64,000 nt of DNA from Gillisia sp. (lineage in GTDB: Bacteria > Bacteroidota > Bacteroidia > Flavobacteriales > Flavobacteriaceae), in assembly GCA_024635655.1 (NCBI GenBank), contig JAGXIL010000024.1, positions 124,001 through 188,000 on the forward strand, written 5' to 3'. Below, piece by piece: positions 25,724 through 35,000 of this stretch. The notes under the pieces were generated by a model. The model was given only the letters and a program-made list of their open reading frames with translations, had not been told where the DNA came from and ran no database searches. A program made the translations under genes and the position numbers. The stretch's first letter is position 1; the number at the start of each line of letters is the position of its first letter.

Positions 25724-26371
25724 ATGGGAGATTTGGGTTTGGTGACCATCGTGATCATTTTGATAAATGTTATTGCATCTTATAAAGGTTTTGGTGATGT
25801 AAGTTTCTTTGAAAAATATAAATTTAATATTGGAGAAATTAAAAAGGGAGCGAAGTATCAAATTTTTACCTCAGGTTTTTTACATGTGGATACGTCTCAT
25901 TTATTTGTAAATATGCTTACCCTTTATTTTTTCGCCAATGTGGTCATTTATGATCTGGGTTCCATTGGTTTTGTAATAGTTTATCTTGCCAGTTTAATAT
26001 TGGGAAATCTTTTAAGCTATTTCTTTCACAAAGATGAAGATTCTTATTCTGCAGTAGGAGCCAGTGGAGCTGTGATGGGAATCCTTTATTCGGCTATTTT
26101 GTTGAGACCCGATATGATGTTGGGGCTATTTTTTATCATTCCTATCCCCGCATATGTTTTTGGAATTGGATATTTACTTTACACTATTTACGGCATGAGA
26201 CGTAGGGCCGATAATATAGGTCATGATGCACATTTTGGAGGGGCCGTAGGTGGTTATGTTCTCACGCTTTTACTTGCCCCCTGGATTTTTCAGCATCATT
26301 TACTAATGGTGATACTTTTGGCAATTCCTATTTTAATTTTATTTATTCTGCAAAAAACCGGGAAAATTTAA
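25724..26371 (+). CDS. Rhomboid family intramembrane serine protease
   Basis: 215 residues with about six membrane segments. The catalytic serine is in GASGAVMGI (near residue 113) and the histidine in AHFGGAVGGY (near 169). HLFVNMLTLYFFANVV provides the conserved asparagine/histidine region of the oxyanion site. Cleaves transmembrane helices within the inner membrane; the substrate is unknown. The start at 25724 fits the divergent promoter. Followed after 50 bases by a SIMPL-domain gene. Confidence 0.92.
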   Translation: MGDLGLVTIVIILINVIASYKGFGDVSFFEKYKFNIGEIKKGAKYQIFTSGFLHVDTSHLFVNMLTLYFFANVVIYDLGSIGFVIVYLASLILGNLLSYFFHKDEDSYSAVGASGAVMGILYSAILLRPDMMLGLFFIIPIPAYVFGIGYLLYTIYGMRRRADNIGHDAHFGGAVGGYVLTLLLAPWIFQHHLLMVILLAIPILILFILQKTGKI

Positions 26372-26421
26372 ATTGGTATTCTTTTTGGTTTAGGAAATTT
26401 CTACATTATCCTTGTGAATTT

Positions 26422-27108
26422 ATGAAATATATTATCGTTTTTATTGCTCTGGTAAGTAACCTAAGCTTATTGGCTCAGAATAATTCTGACTTTCAACCTC
26501 AAGTCCTGGTAACCGGAGAGGGTGCTGTGAATGTCTCTCCAGATCAGGTTATTATTAATTCTCGTATTGAACATGAAGGAGATGATGTGGCTGAAGTAAA
26601 AAAGAAAAATGATGAAGTGGTGGACAGGGTTATAAAATATTTGAGATCTGAAGGTATTCCCGATAAAAATATTAGAACTAATTACCTAAATCTGAACAAA
26701 AATTATAATTACAACGATAAAATCTATAGTTATTCAGCCAATCAAGCCATAGCCATTAAACTCGAGAATCTTGCAGATTATGAAAAGATCATGAGCGGAT
26801 TGTTGGATGTAGGTCTTAATCGTATAGACGGGGTGGAATTTCAATCTTCAAAAATAGAAGAGTATACTTCTGAAGCCCGAAAAAAAGCAATTTTGGATGC
26901 TAAAAGGAAAGCCGAAGAATACGTTGCTCCTTTAAATCAAACTATTGGGAAAGCCATAAATATATCTGAATTGGAAAAAAATAATTTTCAGCCTATGTAT
27001 AAAACTGAAATGCTTCAATCCCGTGCTGATGGAGGGGAGCAGGAAAGTATATCCCCCGGCAAAATGGAAATTAATGTAAAAGTTACGGTAGGATTTATTT
27101 TGAATTAA
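26422..27108 (+). CDS. SIMPL (DUF541) domain periplasmic protein
   Basis: 228 residues: signal peptide MKYIIVFIALVSNLSLLAQ followed by a SIMPL domain (VTGEGAVNVSPDQVIINSRI, ARKKAILDAKRKAEEYVAPL). Homologues such as YggE/BP26 form periplasmic oligomers and are linked to stress resistance. It may be read with the rhomboid gene, or from its own promoter candidate TTG-N19-TATCCTTG (26385-26414; seven of eight at -7), which would leave almost no leader. Function beyond the family is unknown. Confidence 0.88.
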   Translation: MKYIIVFIALVSNLSLLAQNNSDFQPQVLVTGEGAVNVSPDQVIINSRIEHEGDDVAEVKKKNDEVVDRVIKYLRSEGIPDKNIRTNYLNLNKNYNYNDKIYSYSANQAIAIKLENLADYEKIMSGLLDVGLNRIDGVEFQSSKIEEYTSEARKKAILDAKRKAEEYVAPLNQTIGKAINISELEKNNFQPMYKTEMLQSRADGGEQESISPGKMEINVKVTVGFILN

Positions 27109-27120
27109 ATCAAAATATAA

Positions 27121-27152
27121 GATGCCGCAAAAAGTAATTTTTATGCGGCATC
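27121..27152. terminator. Hairpin between convergent SIMPL and TlpA-like genes
   Basis: Nine-base perfect stem GATGCCGCA / TGCGGCATC with a 14-base loop whose A and T tracts can extend pairing. Located between two convergent stop codons, fitting a bidirectional terminator. Confidence 0.7.
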
Positions 27153-27172
27153 TCAATAAAGATCAAAAAGAT

Positions 27173-28288
27173 CTAATTTTCTAAAAGTTGTTTTATTGTA
27201 GGTTCTAATTGTTCTCCTCGAACATTTTTTGCTACAATTACTCCGTTTTCATCTAGTATAAAGGCTGCAGGAATAGCTTTGATACCATATTTTTGCGCAA
27301 TGGGCTCCTGCCAGAACTGGAGGTGAGAAATTTGCGGCCAGTCCAGGTTGTCATCTTCAATAGCCTTGATCCATCTATCCTTTTGCCCTTCCCTGTCTAA
27401 AGAGATCCCTATTACATTAAAACCCTGATCGTGGTACTTCTCGTATACCCGAACAATATTAGGATTTTCATCCCTGCAAGGGCGACACCAGGCAGCCCAA
27501 AAATCTATTAAAGTTACTTTTCCCAAAAGGTCTTCAAGAGCCAATTCCTTCCCTTCAGGATTAGGACCGGAAAAGGTTGGGGCTTTGACTCCTATTTCTG
27601 TAGCACTTCCCTTTTCCAGATCTGCTTGTAAGGATTGTGCCAAAGAAGTTTGCTTTAGATCATCAGAAAGAAGGTTGAAATGCTCCCTTATTTCTCCGGC
27701 GGGTACATTCATATTTTGCATGTCTGTGAGGATCAAAACAGAAACAAAGGCATCCGGTTTTTCCTTTACCAGCTTTTTCTTAAAATTTATATCATTATCT
27801 CTAAGAGCTTCTTCCTCCTGCTGTAATTTGACCATAGTTGCAGAATCTGGGGAAGAGGCCATCTGCTGTCTCATTTCATTCCTTACCTTAACTACACGTT
27901 GATTAAGGTCTTTTAGATGCTGTATGTAACTATTTAAAACTTTATTTTGTTTTCCGCCTGTTACTTTAGAGCTTTGGAGACTATCTTTGTAGATTTCAAA
28001 ATGGATAGGTTCATTTTCAGATATAAAAATAACATTTCCATTAGTTTCATCAACAGTCAAAAAACTTAAATTTGGAGCATCAACATCGGGAAGATCCAAA
28101 TAAAATTTTCCGTCTTTAATTGCTACGGAATCAATTTTTTCAGGTTGATCATTTTGATCCAGTGTTGAGACATAAATCATTTTTCCTTCTTCAACGTTAT
28201 CAATATTACCGGAAACAGCAAATCCATCAGTGTCTTTATCACACCCTAAAAGAGCAAAGAGACTCAAAAAAGTGAATATATATTTCAT
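27173..28288 (-). CDS. TlpA-like thioredoxin lipoprotein with DUF4369
   Basis: 371 residues. An N-terminal DUF4369 region (FAVSGNIDNVEEGKMIYVST) and a helical linker lead to a thioredoxin fold with the redox motif WCRPC near residue 265 (DFWAAWCRPCRDENPNIV). The ORF track start at 28366 is too early: the ATG at 28288 gives a proper lipoprotein signal peptide, MKYIFTFLSLFALLGC followed by DKD, and a -7 box lies upstream of it. Likely a disulfide reductase anchored to a membrane; Bacteroidota have many such paralogues with uncertain substrates. Confidence 0.88.
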   Translation of the reverse strand: MKYIFTFLSLFALLGCDKDTDGFAVSGNIDNVEEGKMIYVSTLDQNDQPEKIDSVAIKDGKFYLDLPDVDAPNLSFLTVDETNGNVIFISENEPIHFEIYKDSLQSSKVTGGKQNKVLNSYIQHLKDLNQRVVKVRNEMRQQMASSPDSATMVKLQQEEEALRDNDINFKKKLVKEKPDAFVSVLILTDMQNMNVPAGEIREHFNLLSDDLKQTSLAQSLQADLEKGSATEIGVKAPTFSGPNPEGKELALEDLLGKVTLIDFWAAWCRPCRDENPNIVRVYEKYHDQGFNVIGISLDREGQKDRWIKAIEDDNLDWPQISHLQFWQEPIAQKYGIKAIPAAFILDENGVIVAKNVRGEQLEPTIKQLLEN

Positions 28289-28305
28289 AAAATAATTAAT
28301 TTTTG

Positions 28306-28313
28306 CAAAAATA
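28306..28313 (-). promoter_or_regulatory. -7 promoter element for the TlpA-like gene
   Basis: Minus strand TATTTTTG fits TAnnTTTG and lies 17 bases before the ATG at 28288, supporting that start over the longer ORF. No -33 TTG is obvious. Confidence 0.4.
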
Positions 28314-28421
28314 CATAACTCCCCTTTGTAACCGGGAGGAAGTTTGTAAAATAATGTTAATTTCAACCTGTATAACTTTAGGAGGCTTTAGAAATATTAA
28401 ATTTATAGAATATTACCCATT

Positions 28422-30791
28422 ATGAAGAACCAATTAGAGGATTTTCCTTTAGAAATAAAAATAAGTTTTCATAAGATCATTGAGCAATATAAACAGCAGC
28501 TGGAAAATGAGCAGAGCAGTATTGCCAAAAATTACAAAGAGGAAGTCATTGAATATGTTTCTGCATTCCCTAAACTTATTGAAGGCATAGATGATCCTCA
28601 GGACCTCAGAAAATTTCAGGATCCCATAAGAATATTATTGAATGATCTCTTTCCGGTCATCTTGACTGATAATGAAATAAAAACTGCATCCATACCTTTT
28701 CACAACATTATTTTTAATTCTTCCAGGAGGTTTAGAAAGATATTAGAAGACGCCGGCCCGGATTATAGGCTTGAAATGAGAAATATGGATGAGACTATGT
28801 ACTTCATCTTTGGATGTGTACTTATTTTAAATCATCATTATGGATACAATATTGACTTTTCCCGGCCCCTGTATTACGATATACCTGATGAAAACGGGAT
28901 AATCAAACATTACCGCCTTGCACTAAATGCAGATTTTATTGAAATATTACCAGGCAAAACGGCCATAGAGATCACAGAAAAGGATGTTGATCTACTTACT
29001 CAAAATATTGAAGATTTAGCACTCTGGAAAAAGTTGTTTCCTCCCAAAAGCTGGATCTTCAAAGGATTTACAATTTTAAATTTAACCGATGTTACCGTAG
29101 ATGATGCTATCTCTGAACTTAAAGCTACACTTTTACACCAGGAATCATCAACCCCGGGAGAGCTTGTGAAATTTCAGGAGATATTTCGCTCAATTTATAA
29201 AATCCAGGATCTACGGGTAGGATTTACCATTTTTAATAAAAGGGAAATGGTGTTTGAACGTATGAATAATAAAGATGCTAAAAGTTTTATTCTTCATAAA
29301 GAATTAGTGAGTGATTGTAATACAGGGGTTTGCGAGGACTCTTTCAATAAATTAGTTAATCAACAGAGTTATTTTACGATCTCAAATGTTGAAAATTACG
29401 CAAAAGCGACTGGCAACAATTTACTTTCCCAAAACCTGCAAAAGAATAATGTAAAGAGTTGCATTCTTGCGCCTATTGCCAATGGGAATGAACTTTTGGG
29501 AGTATTGGAGTTGGTATCTCAAAGGAAAAATGATCTCAACAGTATAAACGCTATTAAGCTGGATGACATTTTACCTTATATAGTAACCGCGGTGGAGCGC
29601 AATAAAAGTGAGTTTGAAAATAGGGTTAAAGCAGTAATACAAAGCGAATGTACCTCCATTCACCCAAGTGTACTGTGGATCTTTGAAAACGAAGCTAAAA
29701 GGTTTATCAGGGATATGGAGCAGGATGGATTAGCTTCTTTTAAAGATATTACTTTCAAGGATGTTTATCCCCTTTATGGACAAATAGATATCGTTGGTTC
29801 TTCTGAAGCTAGAAATAACGCAATTCAAAAGGATCTTTTACATCAATTGGACGTATTAGAAGAAATTATTGCAGATGCTTATAACAAAGAAAAGTTGCCA
29901 ATTTATGATCAGGTAAGTTTCCGGATCAAAGATTTTAAAGAAGAACTTGAGGATAGTTTGAACGCGGCGAGTGAACAAAAGGTTTTAAATCTCCTTCAGC
30001 GTGAGATAAATCCTATCATGGAGCATATCGGTAAGCAAACAAAAGAACTCCAGGAAATGGTTCAGAAATATGAGGCCGAGTTAAATCCTGAAACCGGAGT
30101 GGTCTACAACCACAGGAAACAATATGATGAAACCGTGCAAAGAATAAATCGTACTATGGCCAGGTTTATTGATAGAAAACAAATAGAAGCCCAAAAAATA
30201 TACCCTCACTATTTTGAAAGGTATAAAACAGATGGGGTAGACCATAATATCTATATAGGAGCCTCTCTCACATATAACAAGCCTTTTAATAAGGTTTACC
30301 TTTACAATCTAAGACTGTGGCAATTGAGCACTATGTGCGAAATGGAAAACAGGTTTTACCAAATACAAAAGTCAACTCCTATAAAATTGGATGCTGCATC
30401 ACTTATATTGGTTTTTAACAGCACCCTTTCTATTCGATACAGAATGGATGAGAAAAAGTTTGATGTTGATGGTACATACAACGCCAGGTACGAAATAATT
30501 AAAAAGAGGATTGACAAGGCTTATATTAAAGATACCGAGGAAAGGATCACAGTAAAGGGAAAAATTGCTATTGTTTACTCCCAGAGCTCAGATGAACGGG
30601 AATATTTAAGGTATGTAAAATACCTTCAAACCAAAAAATATCTAGGTGATGATGTTGAACTTCTGGAACTTGAAGATGTACAGGGAGTTGTGGGGCTAAA
30701 AGCTATAAGAGTAAGTGTGCTCTATACCCCTGATGAGAAAGCCCCAGATCTCACTATAACTTATGATGAATTAGTTAATTATTCTAATTAA
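28422..30791 (+). CDS. GAF domain-containing protein, large Bacteroidota family
   Basis: 789 residues, no signal peptide or membrane segment, so cytoplasmic. About residues 245-395 look like a GAF domain (LRVGFTIFNKREMVFERMNN, SCILAPIANGNELLGVLELV). Helical regions flank it, including a coiled-coil-like part near residues 520-600. No kinase, cyclase or output domain is recognised, so it is probably a stand-alone sensor or scaffold. Its stop is two bases from the stop of the convergent HD-PycTM gene. No close promoter consensus was found in the 130 bases shared with the divergent TlpA-like gene. Confidence 0.72.
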   Translation: MKNQLEDFPLEIKISFHKIIEQYKQQLENEQSSIAKNYKEEVIEYVSAFPKLIEGIDDPQDLRKFQDPIRILLNDLFPVILTDNEIKTASIPFHNIIFNSSRRFRKILEDAGPDYRLEMRNMDETMYFIFGCVLILNHHYGYNIDFSRPLYYDIPDENGIIKHYRLALNADFIEILPGKTAIEITEKDVDLLTQNIEDLALWKKLFPPKSWIFKGFTILNLTDVTVDDAISELKATLLHQESSTPGELVKFQEIFRSIYKIQDLRVGFTIFNKREMVFERMNNKDAKSFILHKELVSDCNTGVCEDSFNKLVNQQSYFTISNVENYAKATGNNLLSQNLQKNNVKSCILAPIANGNELLGVLELVSQRKNDLNSINAIKLDDILPYIVTAVERNKSEFENRVKAVIQSECTSIHPSVLWIFENEAKRFIRDMEQDGLASFKDITFKDVYPLYGQIDIVGSSEARNNAIQKDLLHQLDVLEEIIADAYNKEKLPIYDQVSFRIKDFKEELEDSLNAASEQKVLNLLQREINPIMEHIGKQTKELQEMVQKYEAELNPETGVVYNHRKQYDETVQRINRTMARFIDRKQIEAQKIYPHYFERYKTDGVDHNIYIGASLTYNKPFNKVYLYNLRLWQLSTMCEMENRFYQIQKSTPIKLDAASLILVFNSTLSIRYRMDEKKFDVDGTYNARYEIIKKRIDKAYIKDTEERITVKGKIAIVYSQSSDEREYLRYVKYLQTKKYLGDDVELLELEDVQGVVGLKAIRVSVLYTPDEKAPDLTITYDELVNYSN

Positions 30792-30793
30792 AC

Positions 30794-31978
30794 TTAAGCT
30801 AGGTAAAATGCAATTACAAAGCTTACCACAGATACTATAATTCCTATCATAAATACCGTATAGGTAAGACGTAACAGCATATATTTTCTTTGTAAAACAA
30901 TTCCTAAAAGATGAAGATCCAGCATCATTGATTCGTATACGTAATCCTTATCCTTAATTAATTTGGTAATTCCCCATTTAAACTGCTCAAACGGCATTTT
31001 GTGGAAATTACCAAAAAACAGAAGATTTACCTCCCTTTTTTCCACCTGGTCCTTAGTAAATTCACCGGAGGTTACATTTGGCCTGGTAGACATGATGGAA
31101 AGAATGATAGAGGCTACACTAAAAACTACAAGTATTAATGTAGGGATCAACAGGTGCTTATTGGTCACTGAGTCCAACTGGGGAATAAGATTAGCCAGCG
31201 CCAGAGAAATAATAATAGCATTTACAGATAAAAGAATGTTGGCTTTAGTATCTGCAATATCACTCAGTTTTATGTGATTTCTAAGGGTTACCCTAAAAAG
31301 TGTTTGAATACTTCTTTCCGGATTATTGTTTTTAAACTCTGCTTTTAATCTTGCTTTGGTTTCTTCCTTCTTTAATTTTTGTTCCGTTTTATTCTGTTTT
31401 TCAAGTAAGGAAGAAAGATTTTGGTCTTTACCCGGTTTCCAGTTTTTCACAGCATAAGGAGTATAGTAGTTATGCTTTTCAGTAAAGAGTTTAATATTTT
31501 CATCCAACCATTCTTCGGAGGTATAATTGTGAATATTCATTAATTGAAGTTCCTGTCTTAAAAATTCACTGGTATCTTCAAAGTATTCCTTGGCAAGATG
31601 TGAACTGTCTGCGTCACGAATGATCTTCTCAAGCTTTGTGTTTGGAGTAGAGCTGAATTTAGTTGCACCTATGCATTCCTCAACCATTTCTATAACATCA
31701 TCTGCCACCTGGTTACGGGATAAAAAATCCTTTGCAATTTTAATGCTTTCTTCTTCGTGGCCGTCAAATTTTACCGTGTAGCCTGTATCATGGAACAAGG
31801 CAGCGAGTAGTAAAGCCTGTTCTTCTTTAACATTTAATTCAGAATTCTCAATTAATTCTTTAGTACTTTTAACAACCCTTTGTGTATGGTTGTAATTATG
31901 GTATATAAAGGTATTTGGTAAGTTTTTTTTAAACAATTCCAGAATGAAATTATCTGCTTTATTAATTATGTCAGTCAT
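30794..31978 (-). CDS. HD-domain phosphohydrolase fused to a PycTM (Pycsar effector-type) membrane domain
   Basis: 394 residues. The N-terminal HD domain has its metal ligands: H31 in HNYNHTQRV, H63-D64 in LFHDTGY, H74, and D122 in IIRDADSSHL. A basic coiled-coil linker (about 190-225) leads to a PycTM/DUF5706-type module with membrane segments ILLSVNAIIISLALANLI, LLIPTLILVVFSVASIILSI and a C-terminal one ending IAFYLA. PycTM modules alone are effectors of Pycsar anti-phage systems, where they respond to cCMP or cUMP and damage membranes. HD domains often hydrolyse nucleotides. No nucleotide cyclase is adjacent. A role in nucleotide signalling is inferred; such fusions are common in Bacteroidota and untested as far as I know. 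Confidence 0.82.
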   Translation of the reverse strand: MTDIINKADNFILELFKKNLPNTFIYHNYNHTQRVVKSTKELIENSELNVKEEQALLLAALFHDTGYTVKFDGHEEESIKIAKDFLSRNQVADDVIEMVEECIGATKFSSTPNTKLEKIIRDADSSHLAKEYFEDTSEFLRQELQLMNIHNYTSEEWLDENIKLFTEKHNYYTPYAVKNWKPGKDQNLSSLLEKQNKTEQKLKKEETKARLKAEFKNNNPERSIQTLFRVTLRNHIKLSDIADTKANILLSVNAIIISLALANLIPQLDSVTNKHLLIPTLILVVFSVASIILSIMSTRPNVTSGEFTKDQVEKREVNLLFFGNFHKMPFEQFKWGITKLIKDKDYVYESMMLDLHLLGIVLQRKYMLLRLTYTVFMIGIIVSVVSFVIAFYLA

Positions 31979-32034
31979 TAACGGGTGATTAATTAGTTGG
32001 CCAAATTACAAAAAAAAACCCCGCCCCTAATTGA

Positions 32035-35000
32035 ATGAAAAAAAATAACATATTTCTAACGTTCCTCTCCTTGCTTGTTTTATATGGATGTGCCACTTCA
32101 GATCCTAAATACAGAGAGGGAGAACCCACAGACAATTTTTCCTACCCGTCCAACAAAAAGATTGAAAAGTCATTTTACCTTATCGGGGATGGTGGATATT
32201 CACCACCCGGAGGTACTTCAGAGGGGTTGATCGCTTTTAAGGATTTCCTGGATTCAGTCAAAGTCACTGCAAATTACACCATATTTTTAGGCGATAATAT
32301 CTATCCTGACGGTATGCCGTTGGAAGATAGTCCCGATCGCGAAGCAGCAGAATATCGACTGGATGCTCAGCTCGATGCTATTGAAAAGTATGACGGAAAT
32401 GTAATTTTTATTCCGGGTAATCATGATTGGTATAATAAAGGTATACCCGGTGTCGAGCGCCAGGAGGAGTATCTTGAAGAACGTTTGGGTGACCAGCTTA
32501 TTTGGTCTCCCAAAACCGGTTGCGGTTTGGAAATCGTAGACATAAGTGATGATATCCAGCTTATAGTTATTGATTCTCAATGGTACTTGACAGATTGGGA
32601 TAATCATCCACTCGTCAATAAAGATTGTGCTGAAATTAAAACCAGGGAAGCCATGTTCCTGGAAGTTGAATCTGAACTGAAAAAGAGTCAAAATAAAACG
32701 GTAATCATCGCTCTGCACCATCCGCTTTTTACCAACGGGGTGCATGGGGGGCAATATAATTTTGATCAGCATCTTTTTCCTTCACAAAAGAAAATACCTG
32801 TGCCCATACTGGGTTCACTGGCTACTTTAATTAGAACCACCGGTGGAGTATCAATTCAGGATGCTCAAAACGAACGTTACAAATCTCTTGTTAAGAGGCT
32901 TCAAACTATTGGGAATAATGCTGAGAGACTAATTTTTGTTTCGGGGCACGAGCACTCGATACAGTACATTGAACATGATAATATTAAACAAATAGTTTCC
33001 GGATCGGGATCTAAGGCAAGTTATGCGACCCTTAGCGATGATGGCCTTTTTGCTTACCCGGGACAAGGTTTCGCGGTCTATGATGTTTTTGAGGACGGAT
33101 CGTCCTGGGCAAGTTTTTATGGCAACGAAAATAACAAAGCCAAGCTCCTTTACCAAAAAGAGGTACATCCTGCACCTGAATATTTTAATACATCCGTTTT
33201 ACCCGAAAGTTTCGCTGAGACCGTTACCACTTCAATTTATCCATTAGATGAAACAGATAAAGGAGATGTTTTTACGACCTTATGGGGAGAAAGGTACAGA
33301 GAGATCTACGGAGAAGAAATTGAATTTAAAACAGCAGATCTGGATACATTGTACGGGGGACTTACACCTATGAGAATGGGTGGCGGACACCAAACTATTT
33401 CCTTAAGAGTTAAAGACAGCCTGGACAGGGAATACAATTTGAGGCGGATCAAAAAAAGTGCGGTGCAGTATATACAAGCGGTAGCTTTTAAGGATAAACC
33501 TGTTGAAGAACAGTTTGAAAATACAGTAGCAGAAGATTTGCTGAAAGATCTATATACCGCTTCGCATCCCTTTGCTTTCTTAGCAGTGCCTACTTTGGCA
33601 GCGGCTGTTAATGTAAATTATACAAATCCTGAAATCTATTACTTACCAAAACAAAAGGGACTGGAAAGATACAACGTAGTTCATGGAGATGATGTGTATA
33701 TGATTGAGGAACGTCCCGAAGAAAACTGGAAAGGAGCTAACAATTTTGGAAATGCCAATCATGATATTGTTAGTACTTCAGGAATGTTTGAGCGGCTTAG
33801 AAGGGATGAGAAGTATGCATTAAATGAAGAAGCCTATGTGAGGGCAAGAATATTTGATATGCTCGTAGGAGATTGGGACAGGCATCAGGATCAATGGCGT
33901 TGGGCAGAAATTGAAGATGAGGAAGGCAATCGCACCTTTGAACCTATTCCAAGGGACAGGGATCAGGTGTTTTCAAACTATGATGGTGCCTTTTTTGGAA
34001 CCTTGCGTGCTTTGGCAGGTTTCTCAAAACAATTTGGAGTTTATGGTGAGGATATAGAAGATGTAAAGTGGTTTAATATTGCTGCTATAGGGCTGGACAG
34101 GGAACTAACCCAAAATGTGGGTAAAGATACCTGGCTGGAGCAGGCAAAATTTATCCAGGAAAATCTTTCTGACGAAGTGATAAGAGAAGCTTTTGAAACA
34201 TTGCCTCCTGAAACCAGAGGAGAGGTTACAGAATCTATAGTAGAAGATCTTAAAGGCAGAAGAGAAAATATTGTGGACATCACAAAAAGATATTATGACC
34301 ATATGGCCAAACTGGCTGTAGTTACGGGAACAGATAAAGACGATTTTGTGGAGATCACAAGATTGCCAAATGGTGAAACTAAGATAAAAATTTCCAGAAT
34401 TAAAGATGGGGAAAAATCTGATGTGGTAAGTGATAAGATATATAAGAAAGATGAGACGGAAGAGATCTGGGTTTATGGTTTAGATGACGATGATATTTTT
34501 GAAGTGACAGGAGATGAAAAGCAGGATCTGATATTTATAAGGGCAATAGGGGGTCATAATAATGATGTTTACAGAGTGGCAGACAATAGTGGGCGCAAAG
34601 TTAAGATCTATGATCACAGGACGAGACCTAATACTGTAGAATCAGCGGGTAATGCAAAGGTACGGCTGCGGGATAATTATGAACAAAATACATTTGATAA
34701 GGATAAAAAGGTTTTTAACTCCGGAACATTTACTCCCGGTTTCGGGTATAATCCTGATGATGGATTTAAAATAGGGCTACAAAATTCATTTGTCACCAAT
34801 GGGTTTAAACGAAATCCTTTTACTGCCAAACATACACTTGCGGCAGGATATTACTTCGCCACCAGTGGTTTTGACCTTGCATATAGAGGAGAGTTTGCAT
34901 ACATTCTGGGTAATTTTAATTTGGCAATTGGAGCATATTATTCAAGTCCCAATTCTGCAAATAACTTCTTTGGTTTTGGAAACGAAACTCAAAACTTTGA

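Noticed and set aside
32287-32772. 161-residue antisense ORF within the phosphoesterase gene
   Set aside because: Covers conserved metal-binding motifs of the sense strand; shadow frame.
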